This document shows, in pieces, positions 29,607 through 39,208 of a DNA stretch of 64,000 bases (positions are counted from its first letter, which is position 1; every line of letters begins with the position of its first letter). The stretch is from Vibrio artabrorum. GTDB taxonomy: Bacteria > Pseudomonadota > Gammaproteobacteria > Enterobacterales > Vibrionaceae. The stretch covers positions 2,108,001 through 2,172,000 of the forward strand of contig NZ_AP025458.1 in the NCBI RefSeq assembly GCF_024347295.1, in the 5' to 3' direction. Both the position numbers and the translations under genes were made by a program. Below the pieces are notes generated by a model. That model saw only the letters and a program-made list of their open reading frames with translations. It made no database searches and was not told the DNA's origin.

Positions 29607-29837
29607 CTACATCATCACGTTAAGAGACAGACCCTCTTGTTTGCTGATGGTGTAACGTATACGGGTGGTATGCCCATGTTTGTTAGTATCAACCAAACGC
29701 GAGATTTTGCCTTTCTTGACCCACACATTCAGCATTGCATCGACGCCGTCTTCACTCAGACCAAATTTTGCAGCGAGTTCTTTACGCGCTGCGACGCCTT
29801 GGTTATCAATGTATTGATGAAGTTCAGTTAAGATCAT
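29607..29837 (-). CDS. feoC: Ferrous iron transport protein FeoC
   Basis: 76 residues: a small winged-helix protein that in enterics protects FeoB from FtsH proteolysis. MILTELHQYIDNQGVAARKE is the first helix-turn-helix part, and KFGLSEDGVDAMLNVWVKKG continues it; no iron-sulphur cysteines of the Klebsiella type are present. The ATG overlaps the feoB stop (ATGA), so it is translationally coupled as the last gene of feoABC. Confidence 0.88.
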   Translation of the reverse strand: MILTELHQYIDNQGVAARKELAAKFGLSEDGVDAMLNVWVKKGKISRLVDTNKHGHTTRIRYTISKQEGLSLNVMM

Positions 29838-32107
29838 ACCACTTGCACCTCTAATACTTGTTGCTTACGGCCGACTTTCTTAAAGACTCGATAAGTCAGT
29901 ACAAAACCTCCGGCAATCGCTACCATCCATACCGCGCTGCTGATAGGGTGAACTGCGAAATTTGCCGCTTGGTAATAGAAGGTCGCACCGAAATAGCCAA
30001 GCGCCATCGTCCAAACCGCGATGAAACGTGCAAAAGTCTGACCAAATTCACGAACATAAGCCCCCATCGCTGCCACACAAGGCGTGTAAAGCAAGATAAG
30101 AATCAAGTAAGCGAATGCCGCATGACCAGATACAAACTTGTCTTTCAAGTTGCCAAAGATAGAGGTATCCACTTCTTGGTCAGCTGCCACAGAGCTAGAG
30201 TCAGACAAGTCGCCAACTTCAATACCTAATGGATCTGAGTAGCTCAAACCAGCTAGGTTTTCAGGGATCGTCATGACGGCTTCGTGTAGGCTTGCTGCTA
30301 AGTCAAACTCAGCCGCCTCTTCGTCAGAAGGCGTTGTGTATAAGCTGTTAAGCGTACCAACAACGGCTTCTTTGGCGAAGATCCCCGTAATGATACCAAC
30401 CGTGGCAGGCCAGTTCTCTTCAGTAATACCAATCGGTTGAAAGACAGGTGTCACTATTTGAGCTGCCTTAGATAGCACAGAGTTTTCACTGTCTTCATTA
30501 CCAAAGCTACCGTCCATACCGAGAGAGTTTAGGAAGCTAAGAATAGCCACAACCATCACGATGGTTTTACCTGCGCCAAGTACGAAACGCTTCAGCTTCT
30601 GCCATGTTTTTAGCATCACGTTTTGCACGGTTGGCAATTCGTAATCCGGCATTTCCATGACCAAGCTATCACTGCTACCAGGATAGATGGTGTTTTTAAG
30701 GAACAGACCCGTGAACACAGAAGCAACGATACCCATGATGTAAAGAGCAAACACCACGTTTTGTCCAGTACCAGGGAAAAACGCGGCTGCGAACAGTGCG
30801 TATACCGGTAAACGAGCACCACATGACATAAACGGTGCCATCGATGCTGCCAGTTTGCGCTCACGTTCTTGATCAAGAGTACGCGTTGCCATGATGGAAG
30901 GTACATTACAGCCAAAACCAAGTACCAAAGGTACAAACGCTTTGCCTGGTAAGCCAATCTTTTGCATCACTTTATCAAGTACAAAGGCAGCGCGAGCCAT
31001 GTAACCCGAGCTTTCTAAAACCGCTAAGAACAAGTAAAGCGCTGAGATAACAGGAATAAAGGTCGCGACCGTTTGGATACCACCACCAATACCGTCAGCC
31101 AGTATCGTTACGAACCAAACTGGTAAGTGACCGTCTAGTAAGTGATGACCACCGTCAACCAATAGCGCACCGACACCAATATCAAAGAAATCGATGAACG
31201 CGCTACCAATGTTAATGGAGAACATAAACATCAGATACATAATGACGAAGAAGAAAGGAATCCCCACCCATTTATTAAGAATGAATTGGTCTGCCTTTTC
31301 AGTAAAGTTCCGGCTGAGCTTTCCTTCACTGCGACGAACACGTTTACAAAGATCATGCAAGAAAGTGTATTTCGCATCAGCAACAGCAAGGTCGATATCA
31401 AATTCAGCCCCAAGACGCACGCCATCAATTTGAGTACGAGTTTGCGGAGCCAGCCCGTTCAATACCAAGTAATCATTTTCTAAAGCACGAATCGCGAGCG
31501 CTCGAGGAGAAACATCCGCTTCCTCAAACTGTACTTCAACAGAAGGAATCAGTGCTTCTAACGCGGGATCATAATCAATAGAAATAGGAGCAAGGCTCAC
31601 ACCTTGAACTAACAGCTTATGTAAGCGTTCTTTAAAGCGAACGACTTGACCTTTGTCGTTTGCAGACAAACTTAGAACAGGACAACCTAACTCTTTCTCT
31701 AGCGCTTTAAGATTAATCACCTGACGTTCACGCTTTAATACATCCATTTTATTCAATACTACGATCATTGGACGCCCCAACTCTCGCAATTGCAATGTCA
31801 TGTATAAGCTACGTTCCAAACAACTCGCATCAACCACATTGATGATAACGTCGGCAGGATGAGTCAGAACCGCACGCGAGGCTATAGATTCATCAATGCT
31901 GTTTGCATCATTGCCACTGTCTAGTGCGTAGATGCCCGGTAAATCCGTTAGCTGAAATTGATCTCCCGCATGTGAGTAAACACCGGTCTTCTTTTCTACG
32001 GTGACACCAACCCAGTTACCCACGTGCTGTTTAGCGCCAGTCAGTGCATTAAATAATGTTGTTTTACCACTATTCGGGTTACCAACGGTTAAAACTTGAT
32101 AATCCAT
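29834..32107 (-). CDS. feoB: Ferrous iron transport GTPase FeoB
   Basis: 757 residues from the ATG giving MDYQVLTVGNPNSGKTTLFN, 1 bp after the feoA stop; an upstream GTG would overlap feoA and is not used. The protein imports Fe(II) across the inner membrane. The G domain has G1 GNPNSGKT (about 9-16), G3 DLPG at 55-58 and G4 NKMD at 119-122. The C-terminal membrane domain carries two Gate motifs, e.g. GCNVPSIMATRTLDQERERK, and about ten hydrophobic segments. It lies in operon feoABC. Confidence 0.96.
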   Translation of the reverse strand: MDYQVLTVGNPNSGKTTLFNALTGAKQHVGNWVGVTVEKKTGVYSHAGDQFQLTDLPGIYALDSGNDANSIDESIASRAVLTHPADVIINVVDASCLERSLYMTLQLRELGRPMIVVLNKMDVLKRERQVINLKALEKELGCPVLSLSANDKGQVVRFKERLHKLLVQGVSLAPISIDYDPALEALIPSVEVQFEEADVSPRALAIRALENDYLVLNGLAPQTRTQIDGVRLGAEFDIDLAVADAKYTFLHDLCKRVRRSEGKLSRNFTEKADQFILNKWVGIPFFFVIMYLMFMFSINIGSAFIDFFDIGVGALLVDGGHHLLDGHLPVWFVTILADGIGGGIQTVATFIPVISALYLFLAVLESSGYMARAAFVLDKVMQKIGLPGKAFVPLVLGFGCNVPSIMATRTLDQERERKLAASMAPFMSCGARLPVYALFAAAFFPGTGQNVVFALYIMGIVASVFTGLFLKNTIYPGSSDSLVMEMPDYELPTVQNVMLKTWQKLKRFVLGAGKTIVMVVAILSFLNSLGMDGSFGNEDSENSVLSKAAQIVTPVFQPIGITEENWPATVGIITGIFAKEAVVGTLNSLYTTPSDEEAAEFDLAASLHEAVMTIPENLAGLSYSDPLGIEVGDLSDSSSVAADQEVDTSIFGNLKDKFVSGHAAFAYLILILLYTPCVAAMGAYVREFGQTFARFIAVWTMALGYFGATFYYQAANFAVHPISSAVWMVAIAGGFVLTYRVFKKVGRKQQVLEVQVV

Positions 32108-32108
32108 T

Positions 32109-32330
32109 TTAGATAACCTCGATTTGTTCTGCGATACTTTCACGAATGGCGATAGAAACGCCTCTCACCTCAACTTGCAGCGGGTCACCCATAGGTGCGC
32201 GACGGATAAGTGTCACCTCGGTTTTTGGCAACAGACCCATGACCATTAGTTTTTTTCTAACCTCTGGTGTTAGGCCTGTAAGTGCAACAATAGAAGCCGC
32301 TTTGCCTTGCTCTAGTTGTGAGAGTTTCAT
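32109..32330 (-). CDS. feoA: Ferrous iron transport protein FeoA
   Basis: 73 residues, SH3-like fold. It contains GLTPEVRKKLMVMGLLPKTE and PLQVEVRGVSIAIRESIAEQ, the conserved FeoA core. FeoA associates with FeoB, and in V. cholerae FeoA, FeoB and FeoC form one large complex. It is the first gene of feoABC; feoB starts 1 bp after its stop. A Fur-like box lies 20-40 bp upstream. Confidence 0.93.
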   Translation of the reverse strand: MKLSQLEQGKAASIVALTGLTPEVRKKLMVMGLLPKTEVTLIRRAPMGDPLQVEVRGVSIAIRESIAEQIEVI

Positions 32331-32348
32331 AAATACCCAATTCGTGAT

Positions 32349-32372
32349 TGATAATGAGAAAGATTGTTATTA
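32349..32372 (-). promoter_or_regulatory. Fur-like box upstream of feoABC
   Basis: The stretch GATAATGAGAAAGATTGTTA (plus strand) is an imperfect match to the Fur consensus GATAATGATAATCATTATC, best over its first 9 bp. It sits just before feoA, where iron repression by Fur is expected; fur itself is at 58.3 kb. Confidence 0.55.
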
Positions 32373-32549
32373 GCACGCATAATACACAGATATACTCACA
32401 ATTCCATTGTGTGAAATCAATTTTTTCGAAAATATACACTCGTAAGTTTCGTTAAAAACATTTACGTCAAAAACGTTACTTTTAACAATCGCCTCGTTTA
32501 GTTCGATCATGGCAACCATCCAAAACTAAAAATAAACAATAAATATCAG

Positions 32550-32564
32550 CAACTTATAAAGTTG
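32550..32564. promoter_or_regulatory. Inverted repeat upstream of the tfoR gene
   Basis: CAACTT-ATA-AAGTTG, a perfect 6-bp inverted repeat about 75-85 bp upstream of the likely tfoR start. It could be an operator, for TfoS or another regulator. This is inference from symmetry and position only. Confidence 0.35.
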
Positions 32565-32633
32565 TCGCTTTTATTACAGGCATCTGGCGTTAATTTTATA
32601 AGTAAAATAAGTAGCTGGCCGTATAGTTATCTC

Positions 32634-32767
32634 ATCGAAGAGAAATCCCTTCTCTTTAATTTTATTCCAGAGGTGATGTGGCTTGCCATATCACTCCGGC
32701 AGCAAGCGAAGGTGTCCTTGGCACCCGTGGTATAGTCCCCCCGGCTATACCACGACATTTTTTTTCT
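32634..32767 (+). ncRNA. tfoR: Small RNA TfoR (chitin-induced competence sRNA)
   Basis: The gap between feoA and the TfoS-like gene has no credible ORF. It contains three consecutive hairpins: GTGATGTGGC with GCCATATCAC (32673-32694), GGTG with CACC (32711-32725), and a 10-bp terminator stem CGTGGTATAG with CTATACCACG (32726-32754) followed by eight or more T. In V. cholerae the gene for TfoR, an Hfq-dependent sRNA of about 100 nt that activates tfoX translation, lies in this same feo-tfoS gap and is activated by TfoS. A -10-like TATAGT is at 32622-32627 with no good -35, as expected for an activated promoter. The 5' end is a guess; the RNA may start 20-30 nt later. Confidence 0.72.
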
Positions 32768-32768
32768 T
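32726..32768 (+). terminator. Terminator of the tfoR sRNA
   Basis: Perfect 10-bp stem CGTGGTATAG/CTATACCACG, 9-nt loop TCCCCCCGG, then ACATTTTTTTT. Confidence 0.9.
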
Positions 32769-32818
32769 TTATTCCCGACTTCACCATCCAAACAATCTTT
32801 AAACTCTCAGCTTACCCT

Positions 32819-32854
<36 letters not shown>

Positions 32855-32863
32855 TCGTAGAAT

Positions 32864-32900
32864 CATAAAAAAGCCCCAACACGAATGTCGAGGCCAATAG
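32864..32900 (-). terminator. Rho-independent terminator after tfoS
   Basis: On the minus strand GCCTCGACA pairs with TGTTGGGGC (two G-U pairs) over a 4-nt loop, followed by a six-T run. It lies about 45 bp past the tfoS stop. Confidence 0.75.
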
Positions 32901-32939
32901 TTTTATTTTAGGCTTATACAGGAATGAACCCCGTCTTAA

Positions 32940-35900
32940 TTAGTCTTCGTTGTTTTCCGCAAACTTAGAAGGAGGCATTCCAAAATGATGCTTAAATCGT
33001 TGGCTAAAATAGGAGGGGTCATTAAAGCCTGAATCAAATGCGACGTCTGACACTTTTTCTCCAGCCAACAATCTTTCACAAGCATGCTCCAGACGAACTT
33101 CGCTAAGGTGCTCTTTAAATGTCTTATCGTAAGCAGATTTGAAACGCCGTTGTAAGCTTCTCTCAGACATAAACAAATACTTTGCCGCGATAGCGGTACC
33201 AAACTCAGCATCAGCATAATGCTCACTGACAAGCTGCGACACTTTATTCTTCCATTCTTGCTCCGCACTGAGCTTTTGTTGTTCTGGCGTTGATGCTGCT
33301 ATGTGAATAGTTTTAATCTGTTCTATCGTACTCGATTCGATGTTATCCAATGCCTGATACTTAATCGGCCAAGAAAGCTGAACCTTGTTCTGTGAATCAG
33401 AAACAAATGCGTTAAGTTCACCGCCACTTTGATTCATCAATAAAGGTAATTTTTCGATATTGAGATCCGTCGACTTTCCATTCCCCTCATTTATTGATGA
33501 AGCCAGTTTAGGGAAAGGCATTCCATGATCAAGAAGGGTAACGACTAAATGTTCTTTCACCTCTTCAACCAATACCACCATACTCTGTGACTTAAAATTT
33601 CTCTTAATAACACTCGCAACCAAGCTATTGAAAATAATATCCAAGTTGAAATATAACAACGATACATGCCTATGATTAGTTTCAACTTTAATATCAAGCT
33701 CAATCCCGGCTTTGACCAATTCACCTTTCCAAGCCTTGAGCACAGATTCCAAAATTAAGATCACATCACAACACACGGTTCCTGATCCCTCTTGGCTATT
33801 ACTCAGTTGAGCCAGCCCGCTTTTCAATGTCAAGATTGGTGACCGACTGGGGTCATCATTCCAACTGGGCATCATCGCGGCAATATGGGATACCTCATCG
33901 GAAAGTGCTTTAGCGGTGTGGGCGACCAACGCATTTTTAACGGATAGTTGCTTTTTAAGTTGTTGGTTCGTCGTCAATAAGATACGACTTTGGTGGCTCA
34001 ATTGGTCCGTTTTTAATGCGACTTGCGCTTTTAAGTGTCGGTTAGCAAAAGTGACATAACGCGACCGCCAAAAAACAAGAACCATCACTAAACCGGTCAA
34101 CATAATAAGCAAGCTAGCCACCGCCCAGCGAGTCAAATACCAAGGTTCAGCAATAGAAAACTGTTGAGTGGTCGCCGCAAATCGATACTGGGCGTCATTC
34201 ATCGGTTTTACTTCGAGTGTATAGTCACCTGGCAGTAAATGATCCAATGTTAATAACCCGCCCTCAAACTCACTCCAAGCCTCGTCATGGTTAAGCCTAT
34301 ACTCCATCGCCGGTGCAAATGTGGCAGGCAGAGTTCCGAGCTTAAAGCCAATGGATGAGCCGTAAGGAATCGCTTCTAAATCAACCGTTGCCCCACCAAG
34401 AGACACGGTCTGTTGATTAACACTTATCTGACTAAGCAATGCTCGACTATGTGGTATTTGGGACTCTAATAACTCATGCGATAAGGCCGTAACGACTCCA
34501 TATTTTGAGCCTAAAACCAGCGTTGAGGATTGCTTTTCCTCACTGTAAAACCGTGCGCATGCTCCCGACACCAACTCATTAGTGATCAGGCCAAATGGCG
34601 AACCGATGTGTTTCTGCAGTTGACCATCTAAGCCGTAGTAACTAAGACCTTTTGACGATCCTAACCAAACGCCGTTATCATCACTTATCAAGCAATTTGG
34701 ACTAATATTGGCCTCAATGAGAGCAATCTCTTCAATCGCATGAGTATTATAAGGGATGCGATAAACACCATAACTCCCCGCGAACCATTGCGATCCATCT
34801 TTGGCTGTTACAATATCGACAACTTTACCAAATCGCTCACTCGAACGGATAAAGCTAATTCTCTTATCAACAAAAGCGTAAAATCCGTGATCAGTACCAA
34901 TATAGACACGACCTTGCAAACCAATATTGATACCCGTAATTTTCGCTGGCAAAAATTTATCCACTAACCAATCGGTTCCAAAAGTGGTCAAAGCCATGGT
35001 ATCGAGCGACAATGAATAAAGACTCTGTCCAGAACTAAACCAAAGTACGTTATCGGCTTGCAGCGCAAAGTTCTCAATGTGGAGACCTTCAATGGCTCTG
35101 GGTAACCGGATTGATTCCATAGCTAAAGTTTTGATATTAAATATAATAATACCATTTTCGGTTGCTAACCAAATGGAAGAGCCTATCACTTCAAAGTCCT
35201 TCACAGGCTTAGAATAAACACGAACTGGGTTTTCACTGCTTTGAGCGTCGACTAAATACAAGCCCGTAGAGGAAGCGACCCAAGAACGACTACTGCTGAT
35301 AGGCTTTATCTTATTTATCAATATATTGCTGGCATTCATTCCCTTTCCAATTATCGATTTTCTAGAGAACCTATTGCTGTACAAAGAGAAATATCGGATA
35401 CCATTATTCGTTGCGATCCACATTCCACCAGCGTGATCATTGACCAACGAATATATTTTCTCACCCGGCAAGGAGAATTTTTGATTCGCGACTTGTTCAA
35501 ACCGTGTAACCTGCCCCGTAATAAAATTGTAACTAATCAGTCCATGCTCCGTCCCAATCCAGTATTGCTCGGCCGTTTCAGCAACAGACAGTACATTCGA
35601 ACCTTGCACATAAGTCTCTTTATCTGGATTTTCAAGATCAACAATAACCGCACCATTTAACGTGCCGATGACAAGTTCATGTCTTGTTTTTGAAAAGTAG
35701 ACCGTCTCAATCGGTTTTTTCTTTGAGGCGGCGATATGAGTAAACTCTTGATTCTCAGAGATATAAACTCCCGAGCTTGTCGCTAACACCCATTTTGACA
35801 ACACCTTTTCCGCATCATTGACCACAATGTCACTGCTGTTGTTGTATCGATATAATTTAAGTAATGAGTAGGTGGAAAACTCTAAGGACTGGGTATCATA

Positions 35901-36323
35901 AGTATAAAAATTACTGCCATCTGTTACCCATATATAATCACCCGATACACCGATATTAGCGATCTCGGCACCCGGGCTTAAACTGAACGCGAGTTCATTA
36001 CCAATACCCGGATTGTGTCTATACACCTCATTATCGAAATAACTCCAAAACTCACCGTTAAGAAACGCCACTTTTTCTGAAGGAAACTGCAGAAGACTGC
36101 CCTTACGAGGCAACAAGGTACGACCATCGTAAAATAGCACTTTGCCATGCACATCGTGGATCCAAAGCCCACCACCGGTACCCAGGTATAAATTTTTTGC
36201 CGCAAGGAAATTCCCTTGCGCTTGAACGGGCAAAGGATAAAAAACAGAGGGTGATGTATTTACCGCAAGAACGCTAAATGAAATGCTCATTAACATGAAC
36301 ATTCTGAAGATAATTTGATACAA
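32940..36323 (-). CDS. tfoS: TfoS-like membrane-bound AraC-family regulator
   Basis: 1127 residues starting at a TTG with AGGA 8 bp upstream; an ATG 21 bp downstream is the alternative. An N-terminal signal or anchor segment (about 5-22) leads to a large periplasmic beta-propeller sensor (about 40-640, many GVWL/GLWV-type repeats such as GGLWIHDVHGKVLFY and GGMWIATNNGIRYFS). A Y_Y_Y-like domain follows, then one transmembrane helix at about 732-752 (SLLIMLTGLVMVLVFW). A cytoplasmic coiled-coil and degenerate kinase-like region (about 770-1000) precedes a C-terminal AraC DNA-binding domain (about 1020-1127, MSERSLQRRFKSAYDKTFKE and DPSYFSQRFKHHFG). In V. cholerae TfoS senses chitin oligosaccharides and switches on tfoR. 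Architecture, length and position all match. Confidence 0.85.
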   Translation of the reverse strand: MYQIIFRMFMLMSISFSVLAVNTSPSVFYPLPVQAQGNFLAAKNLYLGTGGGLWIHDVHGKVLFYDGRTLLPRKGSLLQFPSEKVAFLNGEFWSYFDNEVYRHNPGIGNELAFSLSPGAEIANIGVSGDYIWVTDGSNFYTYDTQSLEFSTYSLLKLYRYNNSSDIVVNDAEKVLSKWVLATSSGVYISENQEFTHIAASKKKPIETVYFSKTRHELVIGTLNGAVIVDLENPDKETYVQGSNVLSVAETAEQYWIGTEHGLISYNFITGQVTRFEQVANQKFSLPGEKIYSLVNDHAGGMWIATNNGIRYFSLYSNRFSRKSIIGKGMNASNILINKIKPISSSRSWVASSTGLYLVDAQSSENPVRVYSKPVKDFEVIGSSIWLATENGIIIFNIKTLAMESIRLPRAIEGLHIENFALQADNVLWFSSGQSLYSLSLDTMALTTFGTDWLVDKFLPAKITGINIGLQGRVYIGTDHGFYAFVDKRISFIRSSERFGKVVDIVTAKDGSQWFAGSYGVYRIPYNTHAIEEIALIEANISPNCLISDDNGVWLGSSKGLSYYGLDGQLQKHIGSPFGLITNELVSGACARFYSEEKQSSTLVLGSKYGVVTALSHELLESQIPHSRALLSQISVNQQTVSLGGATVDLEAIPYGSSIGFKLGTLPATFAPAMEYRLNHDEAWSEFEGGLLTLDHLLPGDYTLEVKPMNDAQYRFAATTQQFSIAEPWYLTRWAVASLLIMLTGLVMVLVFWRSRYVTFANRHLKAQVALKTDQLSHQSRILLTTNQQLKKQLSVKNALVAHTAKALSDEVSHIAAMMPSWNDDPSRSPILTLKSGLAQLSNSQEGSGTVCCDVILILESVLKAWKGELVKAGIELDIKVETNHRHVSLLYFNLDIIFNSLVASVIKRNFKSQSMVVLVEEVKEHLVVTLLDHGMPFPKLASSINEGNGKSTDLNIEKLPLLMNQSGGELNAFVSDSQNKVQLSWPIKYQALDNIESSTIEQIKTIHIAASTPEQQKLSAEQEWKNKVSQLVSEHYADAEFGTAIAAKYLFMSERSLQRRFKSAYDKTFKEHLSEVRLEHACERLLAGEKVSDVAFDSGFNDPSYFSQRFKHHFGMPPSKFAENNED

Positions 36324-36498
36324 CTTTTAATCCTGAACAGCAACAACACATGACATTTAGGTAACAAGTATGTCTAAACATCGTTTAAAGCAAAGTAGAG
36401 TTTTTTTGTGATTATTATTATCTTTCTATTTTAGCGGAAATTATCAAAGGAGAAAGAAGGTTTCTTGTTTGTTGGAAGGTTTTATCTTAGCGGTCACG

Positions 36499-36522
36499 AA
36501 AATGCCGCAAAAAGCGGCATAA
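36499..36522 (-). terminator. Terminator after znuA
   Basis: ATGCCGC pairs with GCGGCAT over AAAAA, followed by TTTT on the minus strand. The rest of the tfoS-znuA gap (36324-36498) shows nothing distinctive. Confidence 0.75.
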
Positions 36523-36570
36523 TTCATAAATTATCGAGAGTAAAATAGAGTAAGGAATACGCGTTATTGA

Positions 36571-37455
36571 TTATTTTGAGCTTAAACAGCTTGTGTAGCT
36601 GTCGGTGACTTGTTGAAGAAAATCGAAATAACTTCCACTTTTCACTTCAATATTTGAACCCATAGGATCAAGCTTCCCTTGTTTGGTATTACTTCCACGA
36701 GTGACGGACTCAATGACTGTCGGGGTAAATTGAGGTTCAGCGAAAACACATTGAACCTTGTCTCGCACTAATGTTTTCTTAATCGCAATCAAGCTCTTTG
36801 CTCCAGGTTTGCGATCTGGGCTAACGGTAAAATGACCTAAGTTGTTCAGTTCAAACTCTTGTTCAAAGTAACCATATGCGTCATGAAAAACGTAATAACC
36901 TTTGTCCTTGACTGGTGCCAGTTGAGCACGAATAGAGTGTTCTTTCTCTTTCAACGCGATTAAAAATGAATCGAGGTTCTCTTGATACGCCATTGCATTA
37001 TCTGGATCCGTTTCCATCAATTTCGCTGAAATAAATTTTGCGGCAACTTTAACTTGATCGATCCCTAGCCAAAAATGTGGGTCATGACTGCCATGATGAT
37101 GCCCTTCATGAGCGTCATGGTCTTGATGTCCAAATTCTCTTAGCGCAATTCCTGGGATTGAGCTTATCTGAATGACATTTTCTTTCGAGCCAATCACCTT
37201 CGTCAAAAACGCTTCTAGGTCAGGGCCAAACCAGATAACCATATCGGCACTGTGAACTTTTTTGACATCCGATGGCTTAAGCGCATAATCATGCGGCGAA
37301 GCATTGCTGTTCATTAACACCTCAGGCTCACTGACGCCCTGCGTTAATTCCGTGACAATCATTTGAATAGGTTTAAAGCTTGTTAGAATAGTATTGGCAC
37401 TTGCAACACTTGGCGCTAAAAGCAAAGTAGCAAGTATAAAAGATGAACGTGACAT
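36571..37455 (-). CDS. znuA: Zinc ABC transporter substrate-binding protein ZnuA
   Basis: 294 residues with a signal peptide (MSRSSFILATLLLAPSVASA, cleaved at 20). It binds Zn(II) in the periplasm and delivers it to ZnuBC. The first zinc histidine is H55 in NASPHDYALKPSD. A histidine-rich loop spans about 110-127 (HQDHDAHEGHHHGSHDPH), the feature that separates zinc- from manganese-type proteins. It is divergent from znuCB across an 83-bp gap containing a Zur box. Confidence 0.96.
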   Translation of the reverse strand: MSRSSFILATLLLAPSVASANTILTSFKPIQMIVTELTQGVSEPEVLMNSNASPHDYALKPSDVKKVHSADMVIWFGPDLEAFLTKVIGSKENVIQISSIPGIALREFGHQDHDAHEGHHHGSHDPHFWLGIDQVKVAAKFISAKLMETDPDNAMAYQENLDSFLIALKEKEHSIRAQLAPVKDKGYYVFHDAYGYFEQEFELNNLGHFTVSPDRKPGAKSLIAIKKTLVRDKVQCVFAEPQFTPTVIESVTRGSNTKQGKLDPMGSNIEVKSGSYFDFLQQVTDSYTSCLSSK

Positions 37456-37492
37456 AATCCCTCGATAATAGAAAAGTAGCGTAGGCTTGAGG

Positions 37493-37515
37493 TAAATGTT
37501 ACATTATAACATTAG
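37493..37515. promoter_or_regulatory. Zur box between znuA and znuC
   Basis: TAAATGTTACATTATAACAT closely matches the Zur consensus (GAAATGTTATANTATAACATTTC). Its place between two divergent zinc-uptake units lets one operator repress both under zinc-replete conditions. Confidence 0.85.
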
Positions 37516-37538
37516 CGAATTGCAAATGAGTTCTATTC

Positions 37539-38318
37539 ATGGATAACTTAATCCAACTAGATTCTGTGAGCGTCGAATTTGATGGTCGGAAAGTTCTAGA
37601 CAACATATCTCTCAATATAGAGCGTGGCAGAATTACCACCCTGATTGGGCCAAACGGTGCTGGAAAGTCCACACTGGTCAAAGTGGTACTGGGGTTGCAA
37701 ACCAAATTTTCAGGCACAATAAAAAAAACCAAAAAACTGAAAATTGGCTATGTTCCACAAAAATTAAAGCTCAATGATTCACTGCCTCTCAACGTAGAAC
37801 GCTTTCTTAAGCTCACTGGCAAGTTCAGCCAGCAAGAGATCCTAGAAGCATTAAAACTCGTTGGAGCAGAACATCTGCAAAAGAGCAACATGCACCAGTT
37901 ATCAGGTGGCGAAAACCAACGCGTGCTCATTGCTCGTTCATTACTAAGAAGGCCTGACCTACTGGTCCTTGATGAGCCGGCTCAAGGGGTTGACGTGCAG
38001 GGGCAAATCGACCTTTATGACTTGATTGATTCCATCCGTCACCGCTTTGGTTGTGCCGTGTTTATGGTTTCACACGATCTGCATTTAGTGATGGCAAAAA
38101 CAGACGATGTTATCTGTTTGCACCACCATATCTGCTGTTCAGGCGCGCCCGCAGACATCAAACACCACCCTTCGTATATTGCACTCTTTGGCACCGCAAC
38201 CCAAGAGACGCTGGCGTTTTATCACCACCAACACGAACATCACCATCATGATCTCGCTGGCCAACCCGTAAAGGGCGGCGCACATGAATGTTCAAACCAT
38301 AAACACGGACACCATTAA
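37539..38318 (+). CDS. znuC: Zinc ABC transporter ATP-binding protein ZnuC
   Basis: 259 residues. Walker [10 protein letters not shown] is at about 37-45, the ABC signature is [20 protein letters not shown], and Walker B is [12 protein letters not shown]. The C-terminus is histidine-rich ([11 protein letters not shown] and HKHGHH), probably a zinc store or sensor. ATPase of the high-affinity zinc importer. The stop overlaps the znuB start (TAATG), so the two are translationally coupled. Confidence 0.96.
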   Translation: MDNLIQLDSVSVEFDGRKVLDNISLNIERGRITTLIGPNGAGKSTLVKVVLGLQTKFSGTIKKTKKLKIGYVPQKLKLNDSLPLNVERFLKLTGKFSQQEILEALKLVGAEHLQKSNMHQLSGGENQRVLIARSLLRRPDLLVLDEPAQGVDVQGQIDLYDLIDSIRHRFGCAVFMVSHDLHLVMAKTDDVICLHHHICCSGAPADIKHHPSYIALFGTATQETLAFYHHQHEHHHHDLAGQPVKGGAHECSNHKHGHH

Positions 38319-39103
38319 TGCTTGAGTTTCTTCTTCCCTCTATTTTAGCTGGTTTGGGCATTGCTCTAATCGCGGGACCACTAGGCTCTTTTGTGGTTTG
38401 GCGAAAGATGGCTTACTTTGGAGACACCCTAGCTCACGCCTCTTTGATGGGCTTAGCGCTTGGTTTTCTATTCAATATTAATTTGTACTTCGCGCTGTTG
38501 ATTTGTTGTTTGATGCTGGCCGTGTTGCTAGTGACCTTACAAAAACAAAAACTCGTTGCGACCGACACTTTACTCGGAATATTGGCACACAGTGCGCTCT
38601 CTTTAGGTTTGGTTGCGGTCAGTTTCTTAGACAATATTCGAGTCGACCTTATGAGCTACTTATTTGGAGATCTGCTTGCAGTATCACCCACTGATTTGGT
38701 CTTCATCTATGCAGGTGCCGCTGTGGTTGGCTTAGTACTTACTGTATTTTGGCGACCACTATTGTCCACGACGGTTAACGAAGATCTGGCGGCGGTTGAC
38801 GGCATCAACATTGATTTAATGCGCCTGATTTTGATGCTGCTTGTCGGTATTGTGATTGCGGTGGGTATGAAGTTTGTTGGTGCGTTAATCATGACATCAT
38901 TGCTGATCATCCCAGCCGCTACAGCAAGGAAGTTCGCGCATACACCTGAACAAATGGCCTTGCTAGCTTCGGTAATTGGTTCGATTGCGGTATGCGGAGG
39001 GTTAAGCTTATCTTGGTTCTATGACACGCCTGCGGGCCCATCGGTTGTTATTAGTGCTGCGGCAATGTTTATGCTTTCGCAAATGATAAAGACTCGTGCG
39101 TAG
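38318..39103 (+). CDS. znuB: Zinc ABC transporter permease ZnuB
   Basis: 261 residues, about eight hydrophobic segments, ABC-3 family permease. Landmarks are [18 protein letters not shown] near residue 28 and [20 protein letters not shown] at about 188-207, which carries the ATPase-contact loop. Membrane pore for zinc uptake. It is cotranscribed with znuC and followed by a bidirectional terminator shared with sucD. Confidence 0.95.
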   Translation: MLEFLLPSILAGLGIALIAGPLGSFVVWRKMAYFGDTLAHASLMGLALGFLFNINLYFALLICCLMLAVLLVTLQKQKLVATDTLLGILAHSALSLGLVAVSFLDNIRVDLMSYLFGDLLAVSPTDLVFIYAGAAVVGLVLTVFWRPLLSTTVNEDLAAVDGINIDLMRLILMLLVGIVIAVGMKFVGALIMTSLLIIPAATARKFAHTPEQMALLASVIGSIAVCGGLSLSWFYDTPAGPSVVISAAAMFMLSQMIKTRA

Positions 39104-39126
39104 TGGTACGATTTTATATATTTGAA

Positions 39127-39163
39127 AACAAAAGGCTTGGTCAGTAGTGACCAAGCCTTTTTA
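39127..39163. terminator. Bidirectional terminator between znuB and sucD
   Basis: AAAGGCTTGGTCA pairs perfectly with TGACCAAGCCTTT over a 4-nt loop, with T-run. Genes converge. It is also the likely end of the whole sdh-suc transcript. Confidence 0.92.
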
Positions 39164-39208
39164 ATATCATTGAGTTAGTATCTATCTCAGCCGATAAACG
39201 TCAGCTGA

